Below are positions 1 to 7,052 of a DNA stretch of 13,082 nucleotides, piece after piece (position 1 is the stretch's first letter; each line of letters starts with the position of its first letter). Below the pieces are notes generated by a model that made no database searches, was not told where the DNA came from, and was given only the letters and a program-made list of their open reading frames with translations. The DNA lies in NCBI GenBank assembly GCA_002328585.1, contig DCUV01000069.1, forward strand, positions 1-13,082, written 5' to 3'. This DNA is from Spirochaetia bacterium UBA2205 (GTDB lineage: Bacteria > Spirochaetota > UBA4802 > UB4802). A program made the position numbers and the translations under genes.

Positions 1-13
1 GTTTATATATTAC

Positions 14-40
14 CGATAACTATCGTACATTCATTATTTT
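14..40 (+). repeat. Dispersed intergenic repeat, copy A (most diverged)
   Basis: Bases 14-31 read CGATAACTATCGTACATT and match the family consensus CAGTAACTATCGCACATA at 14 of 18 positions, including the uninterrupted core TAACTATCG. The similarity to copy C continues to about base 40 through a shared TATTTT tail. In this copy the core is also a near-palindrome, CGATA-AC-TATCG. It lies about 140 bases upstream of the carbohydrate kinase gene, in non-coding sequence. Confidence 0.55.
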
Positions 41-102
41 GTAAAGACATTTTTAAAAGTAAGATACTTACAATAAATATTGATAGTTTGATAAATTTTA
101 TA

Positions 103-130
103 TTGATTTAAATGCATACCATGTTATAAA
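103..130 (+). promoter_or_regulatory. Weak candidate promoter for the carbohydrate kinase
   Basis: TTGATT at 103-108 and TATAAA at 125-130 are separated by 16 bases, a near-consensus sigma-70 arrangement about 40 bases before the start codon at 172. The region is very AT-rich, so such matches arise easily by chance. The ribosome site before the gene is weak (CAGGT at 160-164). Confidence 0.3.
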
Positions 131-171
131 AAGGTATAAAAAATAAATATCATTAGTGGCAGGTAATAGAT

Positions 172-1743
172 ATGGCTAAAAAAAATGAATATATACTGGC
201 AATCGATGCAGGAACGCAGTCAATCAGGGCGATTGTTTTTAATCTGCAGGGAAATATTGTTGATATGGTAAAAACGCCCATTGAACCATATTTTAGTAAT
301 TACCCGGGATGGGCGGAGCAGAATCCTGAATATTACTGGAAAACATTATGCCAAACCAGTAAAAAGCTATTTGCAAAAAGAAAAATTAAAAAAGATGCAC
401 TACGCGGGGTAACGCTTACTACACAACGTGATACCATGATAAATCTGGATAAAAAAGGAAAACCTTTGCGTCCTGCAATTGTTTGGCTTGACCAGCGCCG
501 TGCAGATAAATCTGTTGTGAAATTGCCATTCTATATAAAAGCAGGTTTGCGTTTGGTCAATATGCTTGATGCGGTTGAATATTTTATTACTGAATCTGAA
601 GCGAACTGGATTAGACAGTACCAACCAGAGATATGGGAAAAAACATATAAATTTGTTTTTCTTTCAGGATTTTTTACTTACAGGTTAACCGATGACTATG
701 TTGATTCAACAGGATGTCAGGTTGGATTTGTACCGTTTGACTATAAAAAGCAGAGCTGGGCTCCACTGTCTGATTTTAAGTGGCGACTGTTCCCTATGGA
801 TAAGGATAATCTGGTGCGGTTAGTAAAACCATCTGAAGTGCTGGGTTATATCAGTAAAAAAGCTGCTAATGAAACAGGCATTCCACAGGGGTTGCCATTA
901 ATTGCAAGTGCTGCCGACAAAGCCTGTGAAGTATTGGGTTCGGGATGTTTAACACCAAATATTGCGTGTTTAAGTTATGGCACTACCGCTACTATCGAAA
1001 CTACCAATACCCGATATGTTGAAATCATACCATTTTTCCCGCCATATCCAAGTGCTGTTCCCGGTGCTTATAATACTGAGGTTATGATATACAGGGGTTA
1101 CTGGATGCTAAGCTGGTTTGTTAAAGAGTTCGGTGCTCGTGAGGAGATGCAGGCAAAGAAGATGGGTATAAAGCCTGAGGCCCTGTTTGATAGACTGGTT
1201 AAAGAAATTCCTCCTGGTTCAATGGGGCTTACATTACAACCATACTGGTCACCAGGTATTAAGATACCAGGACCAGAAGCAAAAGGTGCTATTATAGGAT
1301 TTGGAGATGTACATACACGAGTACATATTTACCGGGCTATCCTTGAAGGATTAGCATACGCACTGCGTGAGGGTGCAGAGCGCACACAGAAGCGTAACAA
1401 AGTACCCATTGAAAAGGTGCGTGTGTCTGGTGGTGGCGCACAAAGTGATGTGGCTATGCAAATGACTGCTGATATATTTAATCTTCCGGCGGAACGTCCT
1501 CATACCTATGAAACCTCGGCATTAGGGGCTGCTATTGATGCAGCAGTTGGGCTTAAACTATATCCCGATTTCAAAACAGCTGTAGCTGCGATGACTCGTG
1601 TTGGCAAGGTGTTCTACCCCAATCCAAAAGACGTGGCAATGTATGATAGGCTCTATAAAAATGTATATCAAAAATTATATACCAGACTGCGACCGTTATA
1701 CGAGGAAATTCGAGAAATAACCGGTTATCCTGAAAAAAGGTAA
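172..1743 (+). CDS. FGGY-family carbohydrate kinase, substrate unknown
   Basis: Cytoplasmic kinase expected to transfer phosphate from ATP to a sugar or polyol. The 523-residue length fits the family (about 480-550). The N-terminal actin-like domain opens with the phosphate-binding motif DAGTQS (residues 12-17). A WLDQR segment (105-109) matches the substrate-side motif. The presumed catalytic base is Asp249 in SAADK, followed by a Gly-rich turn. The C-terminal domain carries the nucleotide-binding GGGAQSD (420-426) and the following SALGAA helix (449-454). The start at 172 is the first ATG with an upstream purine patch. The segment at about 115-175, between the two substrate motifs and rich in aromatic residues, does not match xylulokinase or glycerol kinase as I know them, so I give no gene symbol. 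No transporter, isomerase or aldolase lies beside it to point to a sugar. The small Cys-rich ORF follows on the same strand. Confidence 0.88.
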   Translation: MAKKNEYILAIDAGTQSIRAIVFNLQGNIVDMVKTPIEPYFSNYPGWAEQNPEYYWKTLCQTSKKLFAKRKIKKDALRGVTLTTQRDTMINLDKKGKPLRPAIVWLDQRRADKSVVKLPFYIKAGLRLVNMLDAVEYFITESEANWIRQYQPEIWEKTYKFVFLSGFFTYRLTDDYVDSTGCQVGFVPFDYKKQSWAPLSDFKWRLFPMDKDNLVRLVKPSEVLGYISKKAANETGIPQGLPLIASAADKACEVLGSGCLTPNIACLSYGTTATIETTNTRYVEIIPFFPPYPSAVPGAYNTEVMIYRGYWMLSWFVKEFGAREEMQAKKMGIKPEALFDRLVKEIPPGSMGLTLQPYWSPGIKIPGPEAKGAIIGFGDVHTRVHIYRAILEGLAYALREGAERTQKRNKVPIEKVRVSGGGAQSDVAMQMTADIFNLPAERPHTYETSALGAAIDAAVGLKLYPDFKTAVAAMTRVGKVFYPNPKDVAMYDRLYKNVYQKLYTRLRPLYEEIREITGYPEKR

Positions 1744-1770
1744 TATTTTTTAAAGGCTGGTTTACAGTTA

Positions 1771-1806
1771 CCCTTCCTTTTGCAGGAGGAACCCGGGATG
1801 GAAGGG
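1771..1806 (+). other. Inverted repeat around a strong Shine-Dalgarno
   Basis: CCCTTCC (1771-1777) is the exact reverse complement of GGAAGGG (1800-1806), with a 22-base loop that contains a perfect AGGAGG (1784-1789). An ATG at 1798 lies 8 bases after that site but opens a reading frame of only 21 codons (stop at 1861-1863), which overlaps the start of the Cys-rich gene. There is no U-run after the stem, so it is not a terminator. It could mask the ribosome site or be fortuitous. Confidence 0.35.
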
Positions 1807-1853
1807 AATATAAAAACTTACATCATGTGGATATTTTTGATAAGGATGACATT

Positions 1854-2057
1854 ATGGAGATAGTATCTGGAATGCTGTGCGAAGTATGTCGTGAACATGA
1901 GGCGGTCGTCCGCTGTGACGGATGCGGGAAAGCTTTATGTAGAAAGTGCCGCTTATTTGACATATGGTGTTATGGATGCGGACATGGTGATACAAAAGCG
2001 TTTTGTAAACAGTGCAACGAAAATCCTACCATTAATATCTGGAAAACACCCGTGTAA
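1854..2057 (+). CDS. Small Cys-rich zinc-binding protein, B-box-like
   Basis: From the ATG at 1854 the product is 67 residues with ten cysteines in five CxxC pairs (residues 9/12, 21/24, 29/32, 39/42, 51/54) plus His15 and His44. The first half, C-x2-C-x2-H then CDGC and CRKC, resembles a B-box or RING-type treble-clef knuckle, so it probably binds two or more zinc ions. There is no signal peptide or membrane helix. The start is uncertain. ATG 1854 has AAGGA 7 bases upstream. GTG at 1827 is in the same frame. That frame stays open back to 1734, and the upstream residues look like real protein (see findings). It lies downstream of the carbohydrate kinase on the same strand and may share its transcript. 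Function unknown; a role in protein or nucleic-acid binding is only inferred from the fold. Confidence 0.7.
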   Translation: MEIVSGMLCEVCREHEAVVRCDGCGKALCRKCRLFDIWCYGCGHGDTKAFCKQCNENPTINIWKTPV

Positions 2058-2074
2058 AAGTTTACGGTATCGCT

Positions 2075-2109
2075 GTAACTTGTAGCAAAGCTACCTTTAC
2101 TCCTTTTTT
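2075..2109 (+). terminator. Candidate rho-independent terminator after the Cys-rich gene
   Basis: GTAGC (2082-2086), loop AAA, GCTAC (2090-2094) form a 5-bp hairpin. It can be extended by GTAA/TTAC (2075-2078 and 2097-2100) across a small internal loop. A run of six T follows at 2104-2109. The stem is short and the T-run starts 3 bases beyond it, so strength is doubtful. Its position, 18 bases after the Cys-rich gene and facing the convergent icd gene, is sensible. Confidence 0.4.
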
Positions 2110-2136
2110 AAATTTTAATTTTGGGCAACCAAAAAT

Positions 2137-2154
2137 TACAAAAAGCCCGCTTTG
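2137..2154 (-). terminator. Weak candidate terminator for icd
   Basis: Read on the minus strand, AAAGC-GG-GCTTT followed by further T residues lies about 130 bases after the icd stop. Only about four pairs can close because the loop would otherwise be two bases. The sequence resembles half of a typical A-rich/GC/U-rich terminator. Low confidence. Confidence 0.22.
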
Positions 2155-2286
2155 AGTTTTATATTTAATTCCATATTTTTTTCTGGAAGTTTTAGCTTTA
2201 CTACCATCACTGCATTTGCTTAAATCAATCGATACTACAGGGCTTTCATTGCCGCATGAAGTAGGTATTGCCAATGAGTTGTTCTG

Positions 2287-3498
2287 TTACATATTGTCAG
2301 CAATTGCTTTGCCAAACTCTGAGCATCGTAAAAGTTTTGCACCTTCCATTTGCCGTTCAAGATCATAGGTTACGCGCTTGTGCTGTATGGTTGTTTCAAG
2401 CCCTTTGATGATCAAATCGGCAGCTTCGTTCCAGCCCATGAAGCGCAGCATCATTTCACCTGAAAGGATAAGCGAACCGGGATTTACCTTATCTTGATGA
2501 GCATACTTTGGTGCAGTCCCATGCGTTGCTTCAAAGATTGCTGCATCATCACCAATGTTGGCGCCAGGTGCCATGCCAAGCCCACCAACCTGAGCAGCCA
2601 GCGCATCCGAGATATAATCACCATTAAGATTGGGAGTCACAATAACATCAAACTCGTCAGGACGCAGCAGCACCATCTGGAACAGTGCGTCGGCAATGCG
2701 GTCTTTGATGACAATTTTTCCTGCCGGCTGTTTGCCCTGATACGTTGACCAGAGTTCATCTTCAGTAATGATGTAATCAACAAATTCCTCCTGTGCGGTT
2801 TGATATGCCCAATCACGAAACGCCCCTTCGGTAAATTTCATGATATTGCCCTTGTGCATAATGGTTACGCTTTTGCGCTTGTTTTCAATAGCATAGCGTA
2901 GTGCACTTTTAACAATATTTTTAGTATTGGACATGCTTATTGGTTTTACGCCTATTCCCGTATCATCACTCAGGTGCTGTCCCATCTCGTTGTTTAAAAA
3001 GTCTATCACCTTTTTTGCCTCTGGCGTTCCCTGCTTCCATTCAATGCCAGCATACAGGTCTTCCATATTCTCCCTGAAGATAATCATATTGACACGTTCA
3101 GGTTTTTTCAGCGGACTGGGTACGCCGGCAAGATACCTCACAGGACGTACACAGGCATAGAGCTTTAGTACCTGACGCAGGGTAACATTGATACTTCTGA
3201 TGCCACCGCCAACCGGCGTTGTAAGCGGACCTTTTATTGCTACCTTATACTGTTTAATTTTTTCAAGTGTTTCATCAGGCAGCCAGCTTCCGGTGCTATC
3301 ATAAGCTTTTTCCCCGGCCAGTATTTCCTGCCAGTGTATTCTCCTGTTCCCGTTATACGCCTTGTTTACCGCTGCATCCAGCACAATCTGTGTGGCTTTC
3401 CATATATCGGGACCGGTGCCATCGCCTTCAATGAATAACACAACAGGATTATCGGGTACATTAATGGTGCCGCTTTCATATTTGATTATTTCTTCCAT
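2287..3498 (-). CDS. icd: NADP-dependent isocitrate dehydrogenase
   Basis: Oxidatively decarboxylates isocitrate to 2-oxoglutarate in the TCA cycle, making NADPH; a cytoplasmic homodimer in the family. From the ATG at 3498 it is 403 residues and closely follows the E. coli enzyme along its whole length. Visible motifs (numbered from this ATG) are the N-terminal EGDGTGPD, the substrate loop S102-N104-R108 in RSINVTLRQ, Arg118 and Arg142, Tyr149, Lys216 in HKGN, and the metal-binding aspartates in NGDYISD (294 and 298). NADP preference is indicated by Lys331-Tyr332 in APKYA and by Tyr378 and Arg382 in TYDLER. The Ser that is phosphorylated by AceK in enterobacteria is conserved, but no kinase gene is here. 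An in-frame TTG six codons earlier (3516) is possible, but GAGAGG lies just before the ATG and the ATG fits the family's N-terminus better. It converges on the Cys-rich gene. Confidence 0.95.
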   Translation of the reverse strand: MEEIIKYESGTINVPDNPVVLFIEGDGTGPDIWKATQIVLDAAVNKAYNGNRRIHWQEILAGEKAYDSTGSWLPDETLEKIKQYKVAIKGPLTTPVGGGIRSINVTLRQVLKLYACVRPVRYLAGVPSPLKKPERVNMIIFRENMEDLYAGIEWKQGTPEAKKVIDFLNNEMGQHLSDDTGIGVKPISMSNTKNIVKSALRYAIENKRKSVTIMHKGNIMKFTEGAFRDWAYQTAQEEFVDYIITEDELWSTYQGKQPAGKIVIKDRIADALFQMVLLRPDEFDVIVTPNLNGDYISDALAAQVGGLGMAPGANIGDDAAIFEATHGTAPKYAHQDKVNPGSLILSGEMMLRFMGWNEAADLIIKGLETTIQHKRVTYDLERQMEGAKLLRCSEFGKAIADNM

Positions 3499-3529
3499 AG
3501 CCTCTCTCGTATGCAATAAAATTTATTAT

Positions 3530-3547
3530 CAGTAACTATCGCACATA
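3530..3547 (+). repeat. Dispersed intergenic repeat, copy B
   Basis: CAGTAACTATCGCACATA, identical over 18 bases to copy D at 11613. It lies 31 bases upstream of the icd start, in the divergent icd/trxB intergenic region, so it could affect icd transcription. It is followed by a poly-A/poly-T stretch rather than the TATTTTATT tail of copy C. Confidence 0.65.
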
Positions 3548-3671
3548 AAAATTTTTTTGGCGATAGCTCCTGGTATCAGCTCGTTATTAAAAATTACTGC
3601 TTTCTGTGGAAATAGTAAACCACTGTTTCATGGTTGCGTTAAATAGAGAAAGTATAGCACGAATAAAGTAT

Positions 3672-3705
3672 TTGACATTAGTTTTTAAAACAAAACAGAA
3701 TGTCA
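3672..3705 (+). promoter_or_regulatory. Candidate trxB promoter overlapping a 7-bp dyad
   Basis: A perfect -35 hexamer TTGACA (3672-3677) is followed after 18 bases by CAGAAT (3696-3701), which matches four of six -10 positions. The -35 lies inside one arm of an exact inverted repeat, TGACATT (3673-3679) and AATGTCA (3699-3705), with 19 bases between arms. The arms flank and overlap the promoter elements, as expected for an operator bound by a dimeric repressor. A link to redox or Lrp-type control is speculation. Confidence 0.42.
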
Positions 3706-3751
3706 CAATAAAAAAATAGATGGGATGATTTTTACAGACATGGAATTTTAG

Positions 3752-3774
3752 AAATCACTTAAATACTGTGATTT
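3752..3774 (+). other. Hairpin in the trxB leader, just upstream of the ribosome site
   Basis: AAATCAC (3752-3758) and GTGATTT (3768-3774) are exact reverse complements with a 9-base loop. The 3' arm ends 6 bases before AGGAG (3781-3785), which serves the 38-residue ORF. It could be an RNA hairpin tuning translation or mRNA stability, or a second protein-binding dyad. No known riboswitch pattern is visible. Confidence 0.4.
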
Positions 3775-3791
3775 AATAATAGGAGCTACCC

Positions 3792-3908
3792 ATGGCTTAT
3801 GTTTTTGTCATCAACATGCAAGATGGTAAGTATTATTTCCACTGCTCTTACAAAGGGAATGGGCAGGTAGTGATAATGCTATTTCGTGATGAGAGGTATA
3901 TTGTATGA
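3792..3908 (+). CDS. 38-residue ORF translationally coupled to trxB
   Basis: ATG at 3792 is 6 bases after a clear AGGAG (3781-3785). The reading frame gives 38 residues and ends in TGA at 3906-3908, which overlaps the trxB start in an ATGA junction. Such an overlap is typical of translational coupling. The product begins MAYVFVINMQDGKYYF and is rich in beta-forming and aromatic residues with one Cys (18). There is no signal peptide. The DGKYYF...NGQVVI stretch loosely recalls one half of a YegP/DUF1508 repeat, but at this length I cannot assign it. It may be a real small protein or a leader ORF whose translation opens the trxB ribosome site (GAGAGG at 3891-3896, which is inside it). Confidence 0.55.
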   Translation: MAYVFVINMQDGKYYFHCSYKGNGQVVIMLFRDERYIV

Positions 3909-4822
3909 AAGAACTCATTATTATTGGTGCCGGGCCAGCAGGCATGGCTGCATCCATATATGCGGTGAGGGCGGGACTTGATACGCTGGTGCTTGAAAAA
4001 ATTTCACCTGGCGGGCAGGTTATGCTTACTTATGAGATTGAAAATTATCCGGGATTTATTGAGCCAGTTGAAGGATGGCAGCTTGCCAGCAATATGGAAC
4101 AGCAGGCACGCCGTTTGGGTGTAACCATAGAAAGCAAGGATGTTGTGTCAGTAGAAAAATATGATGAGATATTTCATGTAAAAACAACTGATGGTGCTTT
4201 CCTTGAGGGGCGGGCTGTTATTGCAGCTACAGGTGCTTCATTAAAGCGTTTAGGAGTCCCCGGCGAAAGTGAATTTACCGGCAGGGGTGTATCGTATTGT
4301 GCTACCTGTGATGCGGCATTTTTTAAAGATAGGGTAACAGCAGTAGTTGGTGGTGGGAATACAGCGCTTGAGGAAGCACTGTATTTAACACGGTTTGCAA
4401 GCAAGGTATATATCATCCATCGTCGTGATGAATTCCGTGGTCAGAAGATTTTACAGGACAGGGTGCTGTCCAATCCCAAAATTGAGCCAATTTTTGATAC
4501 ACTGGTAACACAGGTAAATGGTGACGAAAAGGTGTACAGCATAACACTGCAAAATAAAAAGACAGGTGAAAGCCGTGAACTTGCCATACAGGGACTGTTT
4601 ATCTTTATCGGGAATACTTCGAATACAACATATCTTCCTGAACAGGTGCTGAATGATTCAGGCGAAGTAAAGGTTGATATGAAGATGCAAACGCTTATGA
4701 GCGGACTTTTTGCAGCAGGAGATTTGCGTGAAAATTCTTTACGGCAGGTACTTATGGCTGCTGCTGATGGTGCAACGGCTGCTATCAGTGCTTATGAATA
4801 TATAACGCACAAGGATTGGTGA
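3905..4822 (+). CDS. trxB: Thioredoxin reductase (NADPH)
   Basis: FAD-containing reductase that passes electrons from NADPH to thioredoxin; cytoplasmic homodimer. The 305-residue length is typical of the low-molecular-weight bacterial type. The order of motifs is complete: FAD-binding GAGPAG (8-13), GGQ near 36-38, ENYPGF (46-51), redox-active disulfide CATC (132-135) followed by Asp136, the second Rossmann motif GGGNTA (149-154), HRRDEFR (172-178), which in this family contacts the NADPH phosphate, and the C-terminal FAD-contacting AGDLREN...RQV (271-282). No thioredoxin gene lies in the window. It starts within the stop codon of the 38-residue ORF and converges with the next gene, with 42 bases between. 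Confidence 0.95.
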   Translation: MKELIIIGAGPAGMAASIYAVRAGLDTLVLEKISPGGQVMLTYEIENYPGFIEPVEGWQLASNMEQQARRLGVTIESKDVVSVEKYDEIFHVKTTDGAFLEGRAVIAATGASLKRLGVPGESEFTGRGVSYCATCDAAFFKDRVTAVVGGGNTALEEALYLTRFASKVYIIHRRDEFRGQKILQDRVLSNPKIEPIFDTLVTQVNGDEKVYSITLQNKKTGESRELAIQGLFIFIGNTSNTTYLPEQVLNDSGEVKVDMKMQTLMSGLFAAGDLRENSLRQVLMAAADGATAAISAYEYITHKDW

Positions 4823-4864
4823 CAGTTTATCGTTTTTACATACATTATTATATTAAAAATAAAA

Positions 4865-5650
4865 TTATATAAAACGAGCAAACTTGCTGAAACAATCGTG
4901 AAGACGCTCCTGAATATGTTGTGTGCGATGACTATCAATGGATAAGTTTTGAGGATCAAAATATTTTTCATTTAAAAAAAGTGACTTTGATAAGGCTACG
5001 CGTATGATGGGAATTTTATGTTTGGCATATCGCTGCATGATATACCGTTGTGCTGGTTTTGCAATAACAAAAGGGGATGTAACAGTACAGTCTTCACTGC
5101 CAAACGCCTTTTGGAAAAAAGACAGCAGTTTCAAAGCTATGGTTTCTTCGCAGGTTATAATATCGGAACCGTTGGTAACACCATGTTCTATGGCAATGAT
5201 TGGACGTGGTATTCCCGCATCGCGAGCAACAGGGGGAGCAACAGGCATGGTGGTGTGACATACAATGATACAGCGGGTAGATTTAGATTTTACAGCATGC
5301 TCTATACTATTGTGAAATGGGAACCAATACCGTTTCATCATGGCAGCTATTGCAATCTCATCAGGAAAAACTCCGCTGGTAAACATTAATTTTTTTTGTG
5401 ATGTATGCATTTTCATAACCCCATTGCTTGAGCGCGGAGGCAATGTGTAAGGGTCTCTGTCGACATCAATAAATAGCCTGTGTATGGATGTATGTATCAC
5501 TGTGCCAATCTGGTGTAGATCAAAAAGGTCGTTGGCACAGGTATCTGCCTCAAAGAACAATTCAAGGTCATTGAGCACACAAAGCTGTGCTAATTCCTCA
5601 GGAATCTGATAACCACCATGGGGTATTATAAAGCAGTATGGTTTTTCCAT
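4865..5650 (-). CDS. N-formylglutamate amidohydrolase-family protein
   Basis: Family members are metal-dependent hydrolases that cleave N-formyl-L-glutamate to formate and glutamate (HutG in one histidine-degradation route). Over 261 residues the hallmark pattern is visible: PHGG (10-13), an acidic stretch EADTCANDLFD (34-44), the diagnostic DVDRDP (62-67), PFH (111-113) and a CHTTMP segment (131-136) where homologues have a His-containing metal site. There is no signal peptide. No hut genes are nearby, so the true substrate may be another N-acyl or N-formyl amino acid. It is divergent from an Lrp/AsnC-type regulator, which often controls amino-acid genes, but that link is inference. I see no good Shine-Dalgarno before the ATG at 5650. 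Confidence 0.75.
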   Translation of the reverse strand: MEKPYCFIIPHGGYQIPEELAQLCVLNDLELFFEADTCANDLFDLHQIGTVIHTSIHRLFIDVDRDPYTLPPRSSNGVMKMHTSQKKLMFTSGVFPDEIAIAAMMKRYWFPFHNSIEHAVKSKSTRCIIVCHTTMPVAPPVARDAGIPRPIIAIEHGVTNGSDIITCEETIALKLLSFFQKAFGSEDCTVTSPFVIAKPAQRYIMQRYAKHKIPIIRVALSKSLFLNEKYFDPQNLSIDSHRTQHIQERLHDCFSKFARFI

Positions 5651-5684
5651 TAGTTTTATGGCGTTATATTGGTATAGTAGTAAA

Positions 5685-5719
5685 ATTATATTGACTAATT
5701 AAGTATAAAGCTATTGAAT
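5685..5719. promoter_or_regulatory. Back-to-back promoters for the amidohydrolase and the Lrp-type gene
   Basis: On the minus strand a perfect -10 TATAAT occupies 5690-5685, although no good -35 is found 16-18 bases before it. Directly abutting it on the plus strand, TTGACT (5691-5696) and TTGAAT (5714-5719) are spaced by 17 bases. Transcription from the latter would leave about 65 bases of leader before the Lrp-type gene at 5792. The overlap would suit joint control of both genes by one protein. Confidence 0.35.
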
Positions 5720-5791
5720 TGTGAAGAACTTTTTTATTATCGCAATAATTTATTGAGAGAGCATACAACACTTATAAATAAGGAGAATGTC

Positions 5792-6298
5792 ATGCGTCCC
5801 TATAAAATAGATACATTAGGCGAGGATATTTTAGAAATACTTTCAAATGATGCCAAAGCCACCGTTGAAGATATAGCACGCCAGCTTGATGTAAGTATTG
5901 ATAAAGTAAAAAAATGTATCAGCAGGCTGGAAAAGGATCGCATCATATTGCGGTATAAAACTCATATAAACTGGCAGAGGGTAAAGCATGATGAGGTGCG
6001 TGCCCTCATTGAAGTTAAAGTGACGCCTCAGAGAGGTGTTGGTTTTGACTCAATTGCGGAGGTAATCTATCGTTTTCCCGAGGTTACCTCAGTATATCTG
6101 TTATCAGGCGGCTATGATCTTCTGGTGCAGGTGGAAGGTCCATCGCTTCGTGAAGTAGCAATGTTTGTGGCAGAGAAGCTTGCAACAATAGACCATGTGC
6201 AATCTACTGTTACTCATTTTATGCTGAAAAAATATAAAGAGGATGGTGATATATTGGTGGAGCAACCTGAGGGCAAACGTTTACCGGTAAGTTTTTAG
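5792..6298 (+). CDS. Lrp/AsnC-family transcriptional regulator
   Basis: 168-residue DNA-binding regulator. The N-terminal winged helix-turn-helix is at about residues 8-55, with the recognition region DVSIDKVKKCISRLEKD near 33-49. The C-terminal effector-binding RAM domain covers about 68-147 and contains SGGYDLLV (105-112), the usual Lrp pattern. Family members form octamers and usually respond to amino acids. The start at 5792 is chosen because AAGGAG (5780-5785) is 6 bases before it; an in-frame TTG at 5714 has no such site and would add a poorly conserved extension. A 20-residue hydrophilic tail follows the RAM domain. The next gene begins 6 bases after its stop, so the two are probably co-transcribed. 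The divergent amidohydrolase gene is a plausible target. Confidence 0.88.
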   Translation: MRPYKIDTLGEDILEILSNDAKATVEDIARQLDVSIDKVKKCISRLEKDRIILRYKTHINWQRVKHDEVRALIEVKVTPQRGVGFDSIAEVIYRFPEVTSVYLLSGGYDLLVQVEGPSLREVAMFVAEKLATIDHVQSTVTHFMLKKYKEDGDILVEQPEGKRLPVSF

Positions 6299-6304
6299 TT
6301 CGCA

Positions 6305-6958
6305 ATGTTTTCTCTTAATACGGTGTATCAAAAACTTTTTGCTTGCTATGGACCACAGCATTGGTGGCCCGGAGAAACTCAATTTGAAGTAACTATCGGC
6401 GCCATACTTGCACAGAATGTTTCGTGGTCAAATGCTGCAAAGGCAATAGCCAGCTTAAAAGCAAACAACCTGCTAACACCACACAAACTCTTTAAAGAAG
6501 ATAGTGTGGTGATAGCTCATCATATTAAGCCTTCAGGCTATTACAATCAAAAGGCTTTTGCCATACAATCATTTTTACAGTGGTTTCACCGTTATGATTT
6601 TAGCTTTGATGCATTGAATGCTATACCAACAGCAATACTCAGAAAAGAACTGCTGTCAATAAAGCGTATAGGTTATGAAACAGCAGACTCAATACTTTTA
6701 TATGCATTGCAACGAAAAGTATTTGTTGTTGATGCATATACAAGACGGATATTTACCCGTGTTGGTTTTTTAACCGGCAACGAAGATTATATGGCAATAC
6801 AGGCTATGTTTCATGAGCATTTTACCGGCAACACTTACGATTATAATGAGTTTCATGCTTTAATAGTAAAACATGGAAAGGATAGATGTACAAAGAAGCC
6901 AGCGTGTAATGAGTGTTATATTGCAGATGTATGTAAACAGTATGGTTTGGCTAAATAA
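6305..6958 (+). CDS. Endonuclease III-superfamily DNA glycosylase (HhH-GPD, 4Fe-4S), probably monofunctional
   Basis: Base-excision repair enzyme of 217 residues, close to Nth length. The segment WWPGETQFEV (20-29) and GAILAQN (32-38) match the subgroup often named endonuclease III-like or MagIII 3-methyladenine glycosylase. The helix-hairpin-helix is at about 116-128 (SIKRIGYETAD), and the catalytic aspartate is Asp143 in VVDAYTRR. Where E. coli Nth has its lyase lysine after the hairpin Gly, this protein has Glu125, so strand cleavage is unlikely. Four cysteines (195, 201, 204, 210) form the C-terminal iron-sulfur loop with C-x5-C-x2-C-x5-C spacing, one residue shorter in the first gap than in Nth. 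There is no clear ribosome site before ATG 6305; translation probably continues from the upstream regulator gene, whose stop is 6 bases away. Confidence 0.85.
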   Translation: MFSLNTVYQKLFACYGPQHWWPGETQFEVTIGAILAQNVSWSNAAKAIASLKANNLLTPHKLFKEDSVVIAHHIKPSGYYNQKAFAIQSFLQWFHRYDFSFDALNAIPTAILRKELLSIKRIGYETADSILLYALQRKVFVVDAYTRRIFTRVGFLTGNEDYMAIQAMFHEHFTGNTYDYNEFHALIVKHGKDRCTKKPACNECYIADVCKQYGLAK

Positions 6959-7052
6959 ATAATAAGTGATTATTGTGCCAATTCCATATGATGCATAAAC
7001 AAAATTTATAGCGACTTCCATGCAATGATCAAAATAAAATTATACCACTATC

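Noticed and set aside
5004..5389. Overlapping plus-strand open frames of 84 and 123 codons
   Set aside because: They are antisense shadows of the amidohydrolase gene, which has clear family motifs on the minus strand.
6388..6398. AGTAACTATCG inside the glycosylase gene, an 11-base match to the intergenic repeat
   Set aside because: It encodes conserved family residues (VTIG before AILAQN) and the flanking bases do not align with the repeat without gaps, so it is most likely coincidence, though a chance 11-mer is mildly surprising.
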